Positions 14,346-27,088 of a stretch of 64,000 nt of DNA are shown here, in pieces. Within the stretch, counting starts at the first letter, position 1. Each line of letters begins with the position of its first letter. The translations under genes and the position numbers were made by a program. Under the pieces are notes generated by a model. That model was not told where the DNA came from, did no database searches, and saw only the letters and a list, made by a program, of their open reading frames with translations. The stretch comes from Eutrigla gurnardus. Its lineage: Eukaryota > Chordata > Actinopteri > Perciformes > Triglidae. The DNA lies in the NCBI GenBank assembly GCA_963514095.1, contig OY741284.1, positions 7,296,016 through 7,360,015 on the forward strand, in the 5' to 3' direction.

Positions 14346-14993
14346 TTCCTGATTTATAGACTAAATAAAAATGTCCCTGATATTTTCTAGTCCAGTGTGC
14401 ATTTTTATGCACACTCATATTGACTCAGTCTGACTCATTTATACCAAGCTTTCACAGAAGAAGATGCAGGTCAGGGAGAGAGAGATGCTACCATCCCCCT
14501 GATGATACATTCACTGGTGAAATCAAGCCAAAAATCAAACTGTATTTTCACGACAGTACCAGGCAGCCTCTGGGACATTATGATGGATTGTGGGTACTGT
14601 TGAGATTGTCTGTTTTAAGAGTGTGGGGAAAAAAATCTGCTGCCGAGAAGCCTGAGGATTATCTACTTTAAATGTTCGGAGCGATATCATGCAGCTGCCT
14701 CGTGTAGGTGTGCATTAGCATAGGTGAATGAGTCCTTGGGTGAATAAACTTGGCATTGCAGATATGCATGAACATCTATCTCTGCACTTAATGACGGCTG
14801 CACTCGGAGATTAAAGCTGTTTAACGCAGGGAGCTTTTTCACGTGGTTGCGTTTACGCATCCTGAAATGATGATGGTTTGCGGACATCTTTGTGAAACTG
14901 TCACACACCAGGGACAGGAACTGAGTCACACATTACTTTTTGTTACACATGGGTGCAGCAGCAGGTGAGCAACGCTGACAATGCAGTCACTAT

Positions 14994-15696
14994 GGCCCCG
15001 TACACACGAAGCAAAACAAACTTTTTTTCTCCGTTTTGCCTTGGCGTCGTTTCAAGAAAATCTGCGTCCAGACGAACCCACTGAAAACGACTCAGCGCGC
15101 TGTAGTACATATTCCAGGCCTATATGTGGCGCTGCTTCTGCTACAAAAATGCAGAAGAAGAGACGGAGCATGACCGGATGTTTGCCGTTGCTATGGCAAC
15201 ACGTGAGAGCTACGGCTAAATATCCACCCGACCACCCGATCAATAAACACCCATAAGATGACAATTTGGCCCGTATAAATAAAACCAACAATAAGCATCA
15301 ACAGCCGTCACCCTAAGGACCTTGACGAGGCGTTGTCACACGGTGGGATGGATTAATTAGACAAATAAATGCCTACATTCATGGGAAGTTAGCTAGCGGT
15401 TGTTTGTTAGCATCGTAATAAAGTAGCTTTTTCCCCGGAATATCGCCTCCCTCTCTCGGCTCAGTTTTTTTTCATACCGCGGCCCTGATACGCCGACGTA
15501 CAGACGAACGGAGGCCGCCATTGTTGTTGTTGTTACGAGACGTCGCGGGGGAAGAAGTCAGGCTCGAGGGTCGAGGAGCGGGGACGTCAGCGTTTTCGTT
15601 TTCGCCGCGAAAACGCCGGATCCGTATGGACGGCAGGGTGAAACGCACAAGACTTCTGCGTTTACGCACTGAAAACGTTTTCATGGGGACAGGCCC
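14994..15696. mobile_element. Non-autonomous DNA-transposon-like element
   Basis: The left end reads GGCCCCGTACACACGAA and the right end, reverse complemented, reads GGGCCTGTCCCCATGAA, giving imperfect terminal inverted repeats about 700 bases apart. The right part contains a repetitive CG-rich stretch around CGTTTTCGCCGCGAAAACG, and the left part contains TTTCAAGAAAATCTGCGTCC; I recall these features in a non-coding fish repeat. CTATG is present on both sides and could be a short target duplication, but the exact edges are uncertain by a few bases. The short ORFs inside (for example 14,981-15,256) are products of the repeat. Confidence 0.6.
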
Positions 15697-17520
15697 TATG
15701 TTTCCGAGGGCGATCACCTGCCGGATTACAGATTGGTTTTAAGGTCCAGGTTGAATTTGGGTGATACTACTTCACCACATGTGGTAGAAACAGTTGGAAA
15801 ATGAGGCAAATGCAGACAAAAGGCTGAGGAGTGGTATAATTGCATTGCAAGACTTAATTCAAGGTAACTGTAACTATATAATTTGTCTGCTTGAATCCAA
15901 GCACGTTTATCGCCGGTTTCACATGCATGTCGATTCCACAGGCATAAATTCAAATTCAAAATCGATTCTCCGTTCAAGACATAGGGATTTATCTACGTCA
16001 GTCTGCTGTGTGCAAGCTTATGGAGCTTTTATAACTGAAAAAACTGAAGGAAATTATCTTGAGTCACCTTGCAAAAGGTGACATTTACTCATGCTAAATT
16101 TGCACAAACACATTTTACAAAACATTTTAGTATTTCTCAATTCCCAGTGACCTCAAGAATACCAAGTTCAATTTAGAAAAAAAAATAAAATGCTCTCAGT
16201 TACATAATAAAATAATATGCTAGCTGTCTTTTTATTTCTCAGAAACTTAAAAAACAAATTGTACACAAATAACACTGTAAAACTGGTATTTTAATAACCC
16301 ACATTGTTTCCATGGCACATTGTCTTTACTGGCCACGAGTGTCGGAAGCCTTTTTTCTATTTAATCCTTTCGCTCAAATTTAATGTACCAGAATGGATGA
16401 AGAACGGCTGGTTCCTGAAGTTGAAATGAGCAATACCTACAATATATTCCTCATTTCATTAAAATCTGAATAAGGTGGCAGCTGCAGGGAGATCGCCTGA
16501 AAGTTTCACTTAATTGGCTATTCCATTAAATATCACAGTAGGATCTCCAGCACACAGTTGATATGGTATTTGGTACGTTTACACAATGTTACGCAACTTT
16601 TGTTGTTAGGACACGGTGTCGCTCTCTGCGGCCGAGTTATTACGGTTCTTGTTTAATTATTCATTGTTCAGCTTGACCTAACGTGACATTTCATATTCAA
16701 TAAATGAGTCATGGAGGGCATTCAGTGCGTGCAAGGCCGACAGCTGTGGTAGAAGCGCTTTTTGCCCTAATCAAGTATTTATTTTCATATTCGAATGCAA
16801 TATCTTTTCTTCTGCAGAAATAAATGTAGTTTGTTTTTGGTAGTTGTGAATCGATTCAGAATCATAGAAGATAAGAATCTTGATTACATTTTGTTTCGTA
16901 CTTCGTTTGGGTCACTTTATGAAATGAGCAATAGTGGAAAGATCTACTTTGTTTCATTACGGGATCTGTTACTGACCCAGGCAGTGGTGGTACACGAGTA
17001 CAGACATATATCGGCGTTTTGCTGCTTCAGTGGAAACCATGTGGGTGAAAAACTTGCCCACTTTGTCTCATCTTAAGGATTCGTTTGAGTTTCGAGTTTC
17101 AATATGACTGATTGAAGGAGCTTCATGGCTGCAGCCACCAAACACTCCCACGGGTGCAATAACACAAACGTGCACAAGTGCACGTGTCTGCCCAGACACC
17201 TGTTTGTGTGTCGGTCTGCACGCCTGCAGTCAGGTGGTTATTGGCAATGAATCAGTGGTAAGTGAGAGCTGTGATGCAACCCGTCTACAGCTTCAATGTG
17301 CCTCTACGTGTCTGTGTCGTCGGCCAAAGGGCCACAGGATGACGCAAAGCAGGTCCAACCACTAAGGTGTCGTAGCACAAAGGAAGGCAGCGTTTGTCAT
17401 CACGCAGTATCATGTTGGAGCTACAGGTGTAGACATGTATTAGAAGGCACTTTGTAAATAGAGAAACAAGCTTGGCAACAAGCTGAAGTGGGAATGATCA
17501 GTAGGAAAATACGTGTTATG

Positions 17521-17540
17521 CACACACACACACACACACA
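17521..17540. repeat. (CA)n microsatellite
   Basis: Ten uninterrupted CA units are visible. Confidence 0.9.
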
Positions 17541-20261
17541 TTCATATTCCATCCACTCACAATGTCCATTTTTCATATCAACTTCACTAAACCAAACGCT
17601 CTCTTGAACTCCTTGGAGTGGATATTTTGGACTCTGGGGGCAGAGTGGCATTTCTTATTTACATTTTGTCTCAGAGAATCCTGCTGTTTATTGATTTCAT
17701 AATCCCCGTTCTCTCCCTCGTAAGGTCTTCTGCTTTCTTTATACACAATCCTTATGGACCTGATCGATAACCTGAACATAAACACCAAAATGGTCCATTT
17801 ATCACCTTCAGTACCCCATCCAAACACTTTAGCACGCTACGTTGACATCAGTAGTTTTTTTTTCAATGTCATTCCCTCGGGGCAGCTTATGCAGCTAGGT
17901 GTATTTTTGGAGCTGTTTCATGATAGTAACCATGAAAAGCATAGTAATTTTTAGCTGTATACAACCGTCTCCCACACAGAAAGGACAAATTTATCAGGAG
18001 TTTATAATCATTCGGCATTAAAGTTGGAACATGCTGTCGTTTTGTCACAGTGAAATGCTAATGCAGCTTCCCTCATCATGAAAGAAAACAGCTTTAGCGG
18101 AGAGGACAAGAGATCAGGTAGGGATGGCGTGAAATGTCGTGAAGTAAATACCCTCATTAAATGAAACAAACACTTAAGAAACAGGCACTTAAGAAAAGCA
18201 ACGGTTTGAGGAGAAAAGTCAAGCAGGGGAGCTGGTGGGAGCAACAACCATGATGATTGCAGAGCAGCGAGCAGAAGTTCTACTTGTAGCTTTCTTTTCA
18301 ACATCTATCTTGTAGTCGTTATGAAACGCTTCATGTGAGTGGGAGGAAGGGTTCCTGCCTACACAATAGCACTGAGCAAAATTGCTACATCTTCACACGA
18401 GTCGAGTTGTGATAAACTCAAAATGTGAGGACTGCTGTAGTGGGACCGTGTCGCTGTCGCCGTTTGTCAACGAGCCGTCATGCCGGCTTACGTAACCGTG
18501 GGCTTTCAAACAACAAAAACACGGAGTTCCTTTTGTTGGGTTGCAAGAGTCGGCGTTTGCACTTGTCATGTGTCAGGATTAAGAGGATAAAGAGGAACAA
18601 GAGGGAGGATGTGTTCAAGTCCAAGTTTAGTACAAGTGTGGGCCTTGATCACAAAGGGTATTCCCCCAAACTGTTATAGGGAGGCTAAGTCCTGCCCCTT
18701 CCAGTCAACCACCACAGGACCTTGTTTCGGAAAAAATATACACAGTAGTCAGTGACGACAGACAAATCGTTTTTGATCCTGTTTGAATTGTGACATGAAT
18801 TCCACGTACAGTTCTGCACTTAAAGAATGACTGTGAATGTACATAATTAGAAAGACGACACACCTACAAGGGACATCACTAGCTGAAGATGCCTGTGATG
18901 TAACATTACTCACACTACTAACAGAGCTTGCTTGTTCTGAGGGCTGGGCGTCGTTAACGGTGCCGTCAGCCACACAAATGTCACTGCTTTACCGTCGTTG
19001 CGCCAGTGATTTAGAAGCAAGACAAACATTCACCTGCAAGACACCAAGAAACTACAAACTGAGACAAACATCCCATTTGTAATTCAAATGATTTGTCCCA
19101 CGCCGTTGACTACCGTGCATATTTTTTCCAAAATAAGGTCCCAGACACCAGAGGGGCGTCTCTCTCTATGCAGAATGCTGAGAACCCCGATGATTGGCCT
19201 GTTCGGTGTCACTCTAGCACCAGATGGTTCTCCCCAGAGCAAGGAGCGTAATTTCCCATCACCACCTGGGAACAGCCAGAAACTGATCCCGCAATCACCC
19301 CTCATTAATTAAACGCTGTAATGGCATGCAGTCGTAGCTGCCTGTCCTGTCAGGGGAAACACTGAAACCCTGCGGCTCGGTGAACACAGGGACGAGCACC
19401 AGCAGCTATATTTATCTGTGTCCACTTTACTGACCAGGGCAGTCTCTATACTCTCCCACTGCCCCGCTGCTCTTCTGAACTCTATGTGAGAGGATGTAAC
19501 AACATGGGAACCTCGCTGTGTTATTGATACGCCAAATTGTTATTGCATTATAATTAGTCATGGAAACTTTTCAATTTGAGCAGAGACGTTGGACTGAAAT
19601 TAATAATAACACAACAATAAGAGTTTCTTCCACATCTCAAGAATTCACCGAATTGGGGTTATTTTTGACTTTTAAAAATGATTTATTTATTTTATTAAAT
19701 GAATGAATTAAGCAAAATAACTTGGCAGAACAATAACACAATATAAACCATATTATCCAAATCGAATTGCACAGAAAGTCTTTAGATGATAATATTCTCC
19801 TCAGCTCTATAAGCAATGTCAAAAATAATGGAAAATGTCACGTACAAGAGTCAAAACCTCAAGATATTTATATGCAATAAAAGCTCACTTGCTAACACTT
19901 AAATTTCATCTCAGTCTTCACTCAGCGAATGGACCAATCATCTCCCATCTGCTGAACGAAGGCTGTCGCTGAATTCACATATTTTTATGGAGATTTTGAA
20001 GTACCACATAAGAAAAGCTTAATGGAGAAACTGCATAATTTGATAAAACTTTTACGCTCACCTGAGCTGGTTTTTCCCTTTGACGAAAAAGAGTTGATGG
20101 GATATGGAAACAACTTTGCCTAATAAGTTCTCATGAAGCAACCATTTAACTCACATGACTGGTCTTCTGAGATATTCACATAACACACAAATGCTTGTCT
20201 TTGTCTCTGAAACAGATCTCTCTACATTTTTCTATCATAGACATTTTATATCATATTAAAC

Positions 20262-20441
20262 TGAATATCTTTGGGTTTTGGACTGACAAAACAAGATAAT
20301 TAAATACATCACCATGGACTTTGAGAAACTGGAAAGGACATCCCACTATTTTCAGACTTTTTATAGACCAAACGATTGATCAGGAAGGTAATTGGCGGAT
20401 CAGTCAATAATGAAAACAATCGTTAGTTGACACCCTACTGG
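20262..20441 (-). repeat. Dispersed repeat family A, copy on minus strand
   Basis: Read on the minus strand it starts near GGGTGTCAACTAACGATTG, followed by ATTGACTGATCCGCCAATTA, GATCAATCGTTTGGTCTATA and AGTCTGAAAATAGTGGGA. It ends in the TTTGTCAGTCCAAAACCCAA block. This is a nearly full-length member of the family seen at 12,999. Confidence 0.7.
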
Positions 20442-20729
20442 TGTCCAGATTTCTATTCCCCTTTCAAAGCCTGTAGATTCGTTAGTTCATATGTGGACCT
20501 GTAGACCTGTATAGACTTCTGATGCAGCATTTCAGACTGCAGGGATTTCCCACATTTGCATTATTTCTGAACTACCGGTAATCACATCAATATTGTCATT
20601 TATCTTGCTGTTTAATAAATAATCATGTCATTGTTTTACTAAGCTTTAATGCCTATACACTGTTGTGATTTCAGGCAGATCAACAGGTACTTAAATTCAT
20701 TCAAGTAAATACTTTCATTACAACAGTGT

Positions 20730-20901
20730 CAGGGCTCCAGACTAACTGTTTACATTGGTTGTATTTCTTCTTCACTTTATGCTGGTGGTGAAAAAAACAT
20801 TACCCTACAAACATAAACAGACCAGCTAAATGTTAGGAGCACCGGTGCGTCACTAAGTTTTGGCCGCATGTGCGCCCAAATGGTCGCACTCTGGATCCCT
20901 G
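20730..20901. mobile_element. Short MITE with CAGGG(C/A)TCCAGA termini
   Basis: The left end is CAGGGCTCCAGACT and the right end, reverse complemented, is CAGGGATCCAGAGT: 12 of 14 positions match. The right half contains GCACCGGTGCGTCAC and GTGCGCCCAAATGGTCGCAC, typical of a hAT-like fish MITE. A clean 8-base target duplication is not visible (AACAGTGT on the left, AGTGTATC on the right), so the insertion is old or the edges are slightly off. Confidence 0.55.
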
Positions 20902-23900
20902 AGTGTATCAAACAGCAGGATTTAAAGATTTCAGTCGGTATGCTTGAAGAGGAGACTTTCTGTATTTAGAAGCTGTTCTTGGTAGATAACTTACAAGCAT
21001 TACAAAATTCAATGCAGGCTGACAAATGACAAGCTCATGGATCAAACTGTGTGAAGGGGATCCACCACCAGAGGCCACCCGCTGAAAGTAGAAGGTGTTT
21101 TGTATGAAATCACCCTACTGGTAGAAATGCTAACATTCAGCTCTTAATCTCTCTTTGATCCTTTAAACCCAACTTATTGAGCTCCTTCACACTTATATAT
21201 TAAAACGTAAACAAGAAAGATTATTGCCCTTTTGGTTGAATTGGTTTTCCGTAAGATGTCAATGTGAAGTTTAAAATGAAAACACATGACAGAAAAAGTG
21301 CAGTTCTTCTCCCTCTCCAAATACTGTTGAGCATTAAAACAAATGTGAAAAACCTTCCTTCTTGATTCTTTCAAAGCCTTTAATCACTCCAGCAAGAACA
21401 TGAGGGACGGACTAGAGGAAGCCAAGTAATCATGTTATAGTTTGCGGTAATCTGTGCTCATCCAGGCTGCTCGGAGACGTTAGCTAACTCTCAGAGTTCA
21501 CATTGCACAAAAATGTGACCCACCGACGTGCAGCCGTACAGGAAGGCGTCAACAAAGAAGCTGAGGTTAACTGAAGACGCTCTGAGCCACCACAAATGAA
21601 AACTTTCAAGACTTTGACTCAGGCAGAGAGAGACATAACAGTCTGTGTGTCTGTCGGAAGTTCCCATAAAATTTGCAGCAAAACCAGGTCGACTGGAGGG
21701 GAAGAAATGCCGGTTTGAACAATGAAAGGGCAGAGATCGGTGCAGAAGAAGAGCGTGAGGAGGGAGAGCATGGGGAGATCTGTTTTTTCCTACTCCGTAT
21801 GTTTAGTTGCAAACCGGATGTACTATCTGGAATGTACGCTGAATAATTCTACCCAATAAACATTGACTTGCGAAAACAAAAAACGCTTGTTACGTCCTAC
21901 ATTCCTTACTCCGCCATGGTTTGACTCACTGTGTAAGGTACAGAGTGTTGAGGTTACAGGACTACTGGCTCTTCAAATATTTAAAGTCTGATCATTTGCC
22001 ATCGTTAGCCGTAAGCTTGCCTCCCTCCTTTGTATGACGCTGGACGAACACAACACTGAGCCGGCTGAGCGTCTCCATGCTAATGTGCTCTTTGCACGTT
22101 TTAAAATTAGGTAATATGCTTACATTCAGAGCGTTATGATATATGTATATATATGTATATGAGCCTCATTGCAAAAATAATTCCCACTAAGACCAGCGCT
22201 TATAGCCACATGCAGCTACAGTGAAATTATTGGCGTTGTTGGTGGTAAATGAATTTATTAAAGTATTACCCCCAGACTTCCCAGTGATCATGGCATGATA
22301 AATCCCAAATATGGTTTATCTCCGTCACATTTAATTTCCATAAGAAAGCCATAGTTCTGCCTGCTGTGTTCTTAGCTTAAAGGCACCATTTATACTTGGC
22401 TGCATCGATTACTGTAATCAGATGCAAAAAAGGGCAAATTTCACGAAGCTGCAAGACTTTTTGTGAATCAGACATTGAGACGGGGCAGATAGTAGTGGCT
22501 CTATTAGTGGCAGCCATCCATTCTTTGTGAATTTGTCCACGAGTACGCAGGAGCTCAAGAAGGTGTTGAAATAACTTCTTGCATGAAAAGGAACAGAGTG
22601 GGACTCAGTCCTCACGTGAGCAAGCTAGCTTAGGCACCTTAGGCTCCTCACTCCCACTTAAAAGCCGAATAGGTCCTCTAAAGCATTGAAAAAGGGGGAT
22701 GGATAGTTAAAATTGCAAATTGTACATTACCATTGGCTTTTTGAAAAGTGAAAAGAATAATTGTAGAGCAGATCTCCATCTCCAGGACAAACACAATAAT
22801 GAATGTGTGGCAACAATGACTCAGGAGGTGTTCAAACATGATAGTATGATATAACATGATGTAATAGCATGGTTAGCCTAAAGGGTAAAACAAATGTTTG
22901 GTTTTCAATGTTCATCATAGGCTATCAGGGGCTTTGACATTCTGGCGTGGGAAGCACCCACCCAGAGGCCTGAAGCTTTCACACTATCTCCACAAATACG
23001 TCCAAAACCAGTCCAGTCACATTATGCACTATAGCAGCAGTATCATTCTCAATTTTACTTCCTCACAAGTAAAATGTACACACAGGAACTATCCAATTTC
23101 AGTTTGACTTAAAGGGAAGTGTGAAGAGGGAAGGATAGGCAGAAAAATAGTCTGGAAAGAAGTCAGTGGAGAGATAAGCATCTGTCACTTTCAGTCGTTT
23201 TGGAGAAGAGTCAGCAAAGAAACAGACGCGTCAAAAACCGAACGCTGGGAGTCGCAGAGCACTCACAACAAGCAGAGAAATACAGGAGAGAAAAAAGATA
23301 GAGCTTGTTTCTGAATGTTTATGTATTTTCTTTACACATAAACAGGACAATGGAATGATGTGAGTCTGCTGCATAGTCAAAAGCACAAGGCCTGGGAAGT
23401 TATGATTAAGAAAACCAAAATTGAAAATATTTCTGAGGCGATATGATTGCATTTTAAATTGCATGTTCTCTAACAATTGAGTTAATGAAGCATTAAACTC
23501 AAGAAGGCAATCAGTCAGTTTTTATATTCCGTCTGACCAAATCTTTTGATGGCTGCCCACATTAAAGCCTTTGAAATGCTAATGCCACGTTTTCTTTGAC
23601 CCTAGCTAGAAATTCCCCCGTTTGACAGCATGGCAAAAGTGACCACATGAGCAACTGAAAACTTCAAAAAGAAAAAGTCCCACAAAGACTAATACAATCT
23701 GTAACTCAATAAATGAGTGTCAGAGGATGTGATGTATCCTTTTTTTATACCAACATCCTCATTCTCTTCCCAAGAACGACATCCCTATTACAGGAAACCA
23801 AACATTTCACAACCGGTCAAAAGCTTGACTCATATAATAACGTCTGGGTTTCAAAACTGGTCAATAGCTTTAGTCATACAGGGTTTTTCCTGCATCCAGA

Positions 23901-25910
23901 ATTACGAGGCGCCCGCCTCTGTCAAATTTCCTCCCGCCTCCAGCTCTCGACAAAACTCTGATGGGTGTCTTCATGGAAATAACTATTTCCTAACAAGCGT
24001 TGCATTTGGTGGATTCCTGTCATTTGTAACAACAGTGGCATAACGGCGATGTGGCGGTGCTGTATCGAACCAGCACAGTGCAGCAGGAAAAGCACTGCTA
24101 AAACTGCCAAAGAAGAAGAAAAAAATGTGTTTTCGGCTGGACCAGCTGGACTGCTGCAACGTGGACACAACAGTGTTTCCCCTGGTTACGCCTTGCCACC
24201 ACAGCAAAAAATTAAAAAATCACTTAAAAAAACAAAACGTATTTTCGCTCTTTTTTCTGCTGTCTGCTGTTTTAATATAGTTTGACATATCCAGCTGGCG
24301 TTTATACTGTTGTAAACGGCAGGCTACGCTTTGTGAAAGACGCTCCACGTGAGCCTGAACTACCAAGTCAGTGAGCATTTACAACGCTGGAATAGAGGGA
24401 AATAAAGTTGTTTGTTTTAACAAAATTTTAACCCCTCTGTATCTGTAAAATGTGATATCAGCTCATTATAGTGGCTACATTTGAGAATGTGACTGCCACA
24501 TACTTTATACTACTGATAAACAAATAATTTAAATCAGGAAGTAAAATCACTAATAACATTAAAAAATTATAGGCTGTCTATTAAAAGGGTCTTGTAGTGT
24601 GAGAGGGGATTACTATTCATTTACTTTAATAATTATTTTTACTCATTCTTACGATTATTATTAAAGGAGAACTACATTGTGTGAATAATATTTTGTGAGC
24701 AAATCAATTTGTTTTACAATCTGTTAAGTATCAGTACACAGAACAAATATTATTACAGTAAAATTAATAGAATACAATAAAATAGACACCACCTCACAGC
24801 TTCGCGTCCTATGTGAGAATGAAGCGGCTGAATAAAGTCTCATTTTGGATCGTATGACATTAAGGTGACACTCTTTACAGAAAAAATAAGATGCAAGTCC
24901 TTTTTCAAGAAATAAATTAAAACAAAAACATTGGAATTAAAACAGAAGTAGCATTACAACTGACGTGAGTCCCAAAAGCATAGAACTGTTGAATTAAGTC
25001 TGTGTTGTTGACAAATCACATCAAATAACGCAGTAATGCCCTGACAGTCGCTGTCGCAAATTGTGTCGAGATCAAAGAAGCCAAGTAAATCTCCAGACTC
25101 TCAGGATGTGTGTCATCTAACATCGCTGTGGCATCACTTGGATGTTGCTTTTTTTGTTCAACATTGAGGTCGGCTTTACGTTATGGCATTGTTCCCATTG
25201 ATTTCTTACTCACCCGCTGAGACCTGAGTGCAGGATGAACGCCATCAAACACAGCTAACTCCAAAACACCAGTCGGCCGCCTGCTGTGCCAGCTTCACAC
25301 CCATAGCGCGGGGTCAGGGGTCAACAGGTGGAGCTGATTACATGCAAGGAGCGCCAGCATGTCTTTCAACGTGGATCAGGGTGTGAAAAGGGTAGAGAAA
25401 CAGCAGGGAGATGAAGATACTGCACATCATGGTTCTTCTTTCTTTCATTGCTACCAGAGCACCAACACAGTCAGACTCTAAGACAAAGCTATGCAGCCTA
25501 TGAGTCCCCAATGCATTATGTCTTATCACAGCGTGTAATTCAAGAGCCACAATACTGAAAACAGTGGAGAGATGCAGATATGCTATATGATATATGCTAT
25601 ATCTCCTCAGTGGACAACCTAAATGAAAGTGAAAGGTATATACACTAATGTTATTTACCATTGCATGTTTTTCTCGAGAACTAGCTTAATGTCTCCACGG
25701 CTATCATGTTTACTGTACAGTCCAAGTTTAGCAAAAGAAAGCCTGTGAGGGATTCGTTGCTGATGCTAAATGTGATGCTAATACAATACATGAGAGGCGC
25801 ACACTGGAGCTAATACATGCCCCTGTCTTGCATAAATAAATAAGCACGCTGCAGCACAACAAACACACAGTGCCGGCGGTTAAGAAGACAAGCTTGGCCG
25901 CTTCACTCAC

Positions 25911-26060
25911 CGTTAAAAGAGGCAGCTAAAGGCCGCAGGTCAGAATGCTAACGTTAGCCGCTAACGCGTTAGCTCGGCTGTCTGGACTCCTGAAGCTGAA
26001 GTCCCTCGCTTGTTGAACTTGTTTCGTCGCTCAATATTTCTTTAGTTGACTCGACGTCTT
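25911..26060 (-). promoter_or_regulatory. Candidate alternative promoter / non-coding first exon
   Basis: On the minus strand a CpG- and GCTAAC-rich segment ends in TTTTAACG followed by GTGAGTGAAG, a strong splice donor at 25,910. The segment contains ACGCGTTAGC and CGACGAAAC-type motifs, unlike the AT-rich flanks. If real it would be a non-coding first exon reading in the same direction as abtb3 and lying in its first intron. No in-frame ATG precedes the donor in a convincing context. The evidence is composition plus one donor motif only. Confidence 0.3.
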
Positions 26061-26280
26061 GTCTTGCAACTGAGGGGACGTTTGGGTACATGAAAACCAA
26101 CTTCCAACTCTAGCTCGCTAGCATACTGGATTTAGTTGAGTAGCATCTTTGTTTTTACTCCCCGTGACTTTAATCGTCACGTGCCTGGACAAATATACCA
26201 TCATCGTTAATGCGCCTCTTTTTCTATGTTTGTATCAGTTTGTATTATTTTTGCTACGGTTTGTATTTGAAATGTACATT

Positions 26281-26308
26281 TCATTTTTTTTTTTTTTTTT
26301 TTTTTTCC
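26281..26308. repeat. Poly-T tract
   Basis: A run of T bases, interrupted only near its start, with no recognisable retroposon body attached. Confidence 0.7.
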
Positions 26309-26890
26309 TGAATTCATTTTAACATGCTAATGAAGCATAAGGTCACATTTTTTTTCAAATGTGTCCATTCACAGACAGTAATTTGGACTGTGCACTTTTA
26401 CACTTATTAAAATAAAAATATGTACTCATTCTAGAGCCCAATAAACTGACCCGGCCAATTGATCAACTGATTGAAGATTATCAACAGATTGATTTGTCCC
26501 ACAGTAGTTTAATCTTTTATGGTTTGTATTTTTTAATAGTGTACTGCAGACTTCAGGACAAATCTGTAGGTTTCACCAATCCGTTCATTGTGCATTTGTT
26601 TTTGTTTTTTTTGTTACCACTATTTTACATGAAGTAACATGTTCTTGTGCTGCTTTTATGTTTTTCTGAAATAAAGACATTTTAGGCAAACGTGTAAAAT
26701 GTTCCACTTTAGTCATTTGCTCATGTCTCATATCTTTTTTTAATGAAGATATAAACATCCAAAGGCTGACTTGCATCCAGAGGCATTCATCTTTCTTGGA
26801 GTCTATGAGCAGTTGTTTCATGCCGTTTCCCTGTGAGGCCATCTATTGTTGAGGTTGCAGGAAAGTGTCGACATCAAGGACGAGTGACGT

Positions 26891-27080
26891 CAGTGGTGTA
26901 GTGGAGGGTATACGCAGGTATACGGGGTATACCCACTTCTTTTTCTGGTGGGTTACAGTATACCCACCTATCAGCCAGAAAGCCATTGGAATATATGGGA
27001 GAGTATACCCACTTCCTCCTCTGTAACCTACCCATCTACCTAGCAGTACACCCACCTCATCAACTACCACTACACCACTG
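26891..27080. mobile_element. hAT-type MITE with perfect target duplication
   Basis: The left terminus CAGTGGTGTAGTGG is exactly repeated in inverted orientation at the right end (CCACTACACCACTG). The element is flanked by a perfect 8-base duplication AGTGACGT at 26,883-26,890 and 27,081-27,088. Eight-base duplications and CAG-type ends are hallmarks of the hAT superfamily. The 190-base interior has repeated TATACCCAC motifs and no transposase, so it is non-autonomous. The ORF on its minus strand is incidental. Confidence 0.9.
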
Positions 27081-27088
27081 AGTGACGT

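Larger units (their letters stand above)
12111..25900. other. Non-coding region, probably abtb3 intron 1 (middle part)
   Basis: No coding exon is recognised. It contains several dispersed repeats listed separately, a run of about 17 C at 13,803-13,819, a CA repeat at 17,521-17,540, and otherwise AT-rich unique-looking sequence. ORFs of 60-110 codons occur on both strands at the density expected by chance and match no family I know. Confidence 0.5.

Noticed and set aside
23884..24178. Possible MITE between CAGGGTTTTTCCTGC and CAGTGTTTCCCCTGG
   Set aside because: The two words are in the same rather than inverted orientation, and no target duplication or matching opposite end was found nearby.
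25728..25910. 60-residue minus frame with a hydrophobic segment
   Set aside because: It begins with GTG that is better explained as a splice donor, has no ATG and no family match.
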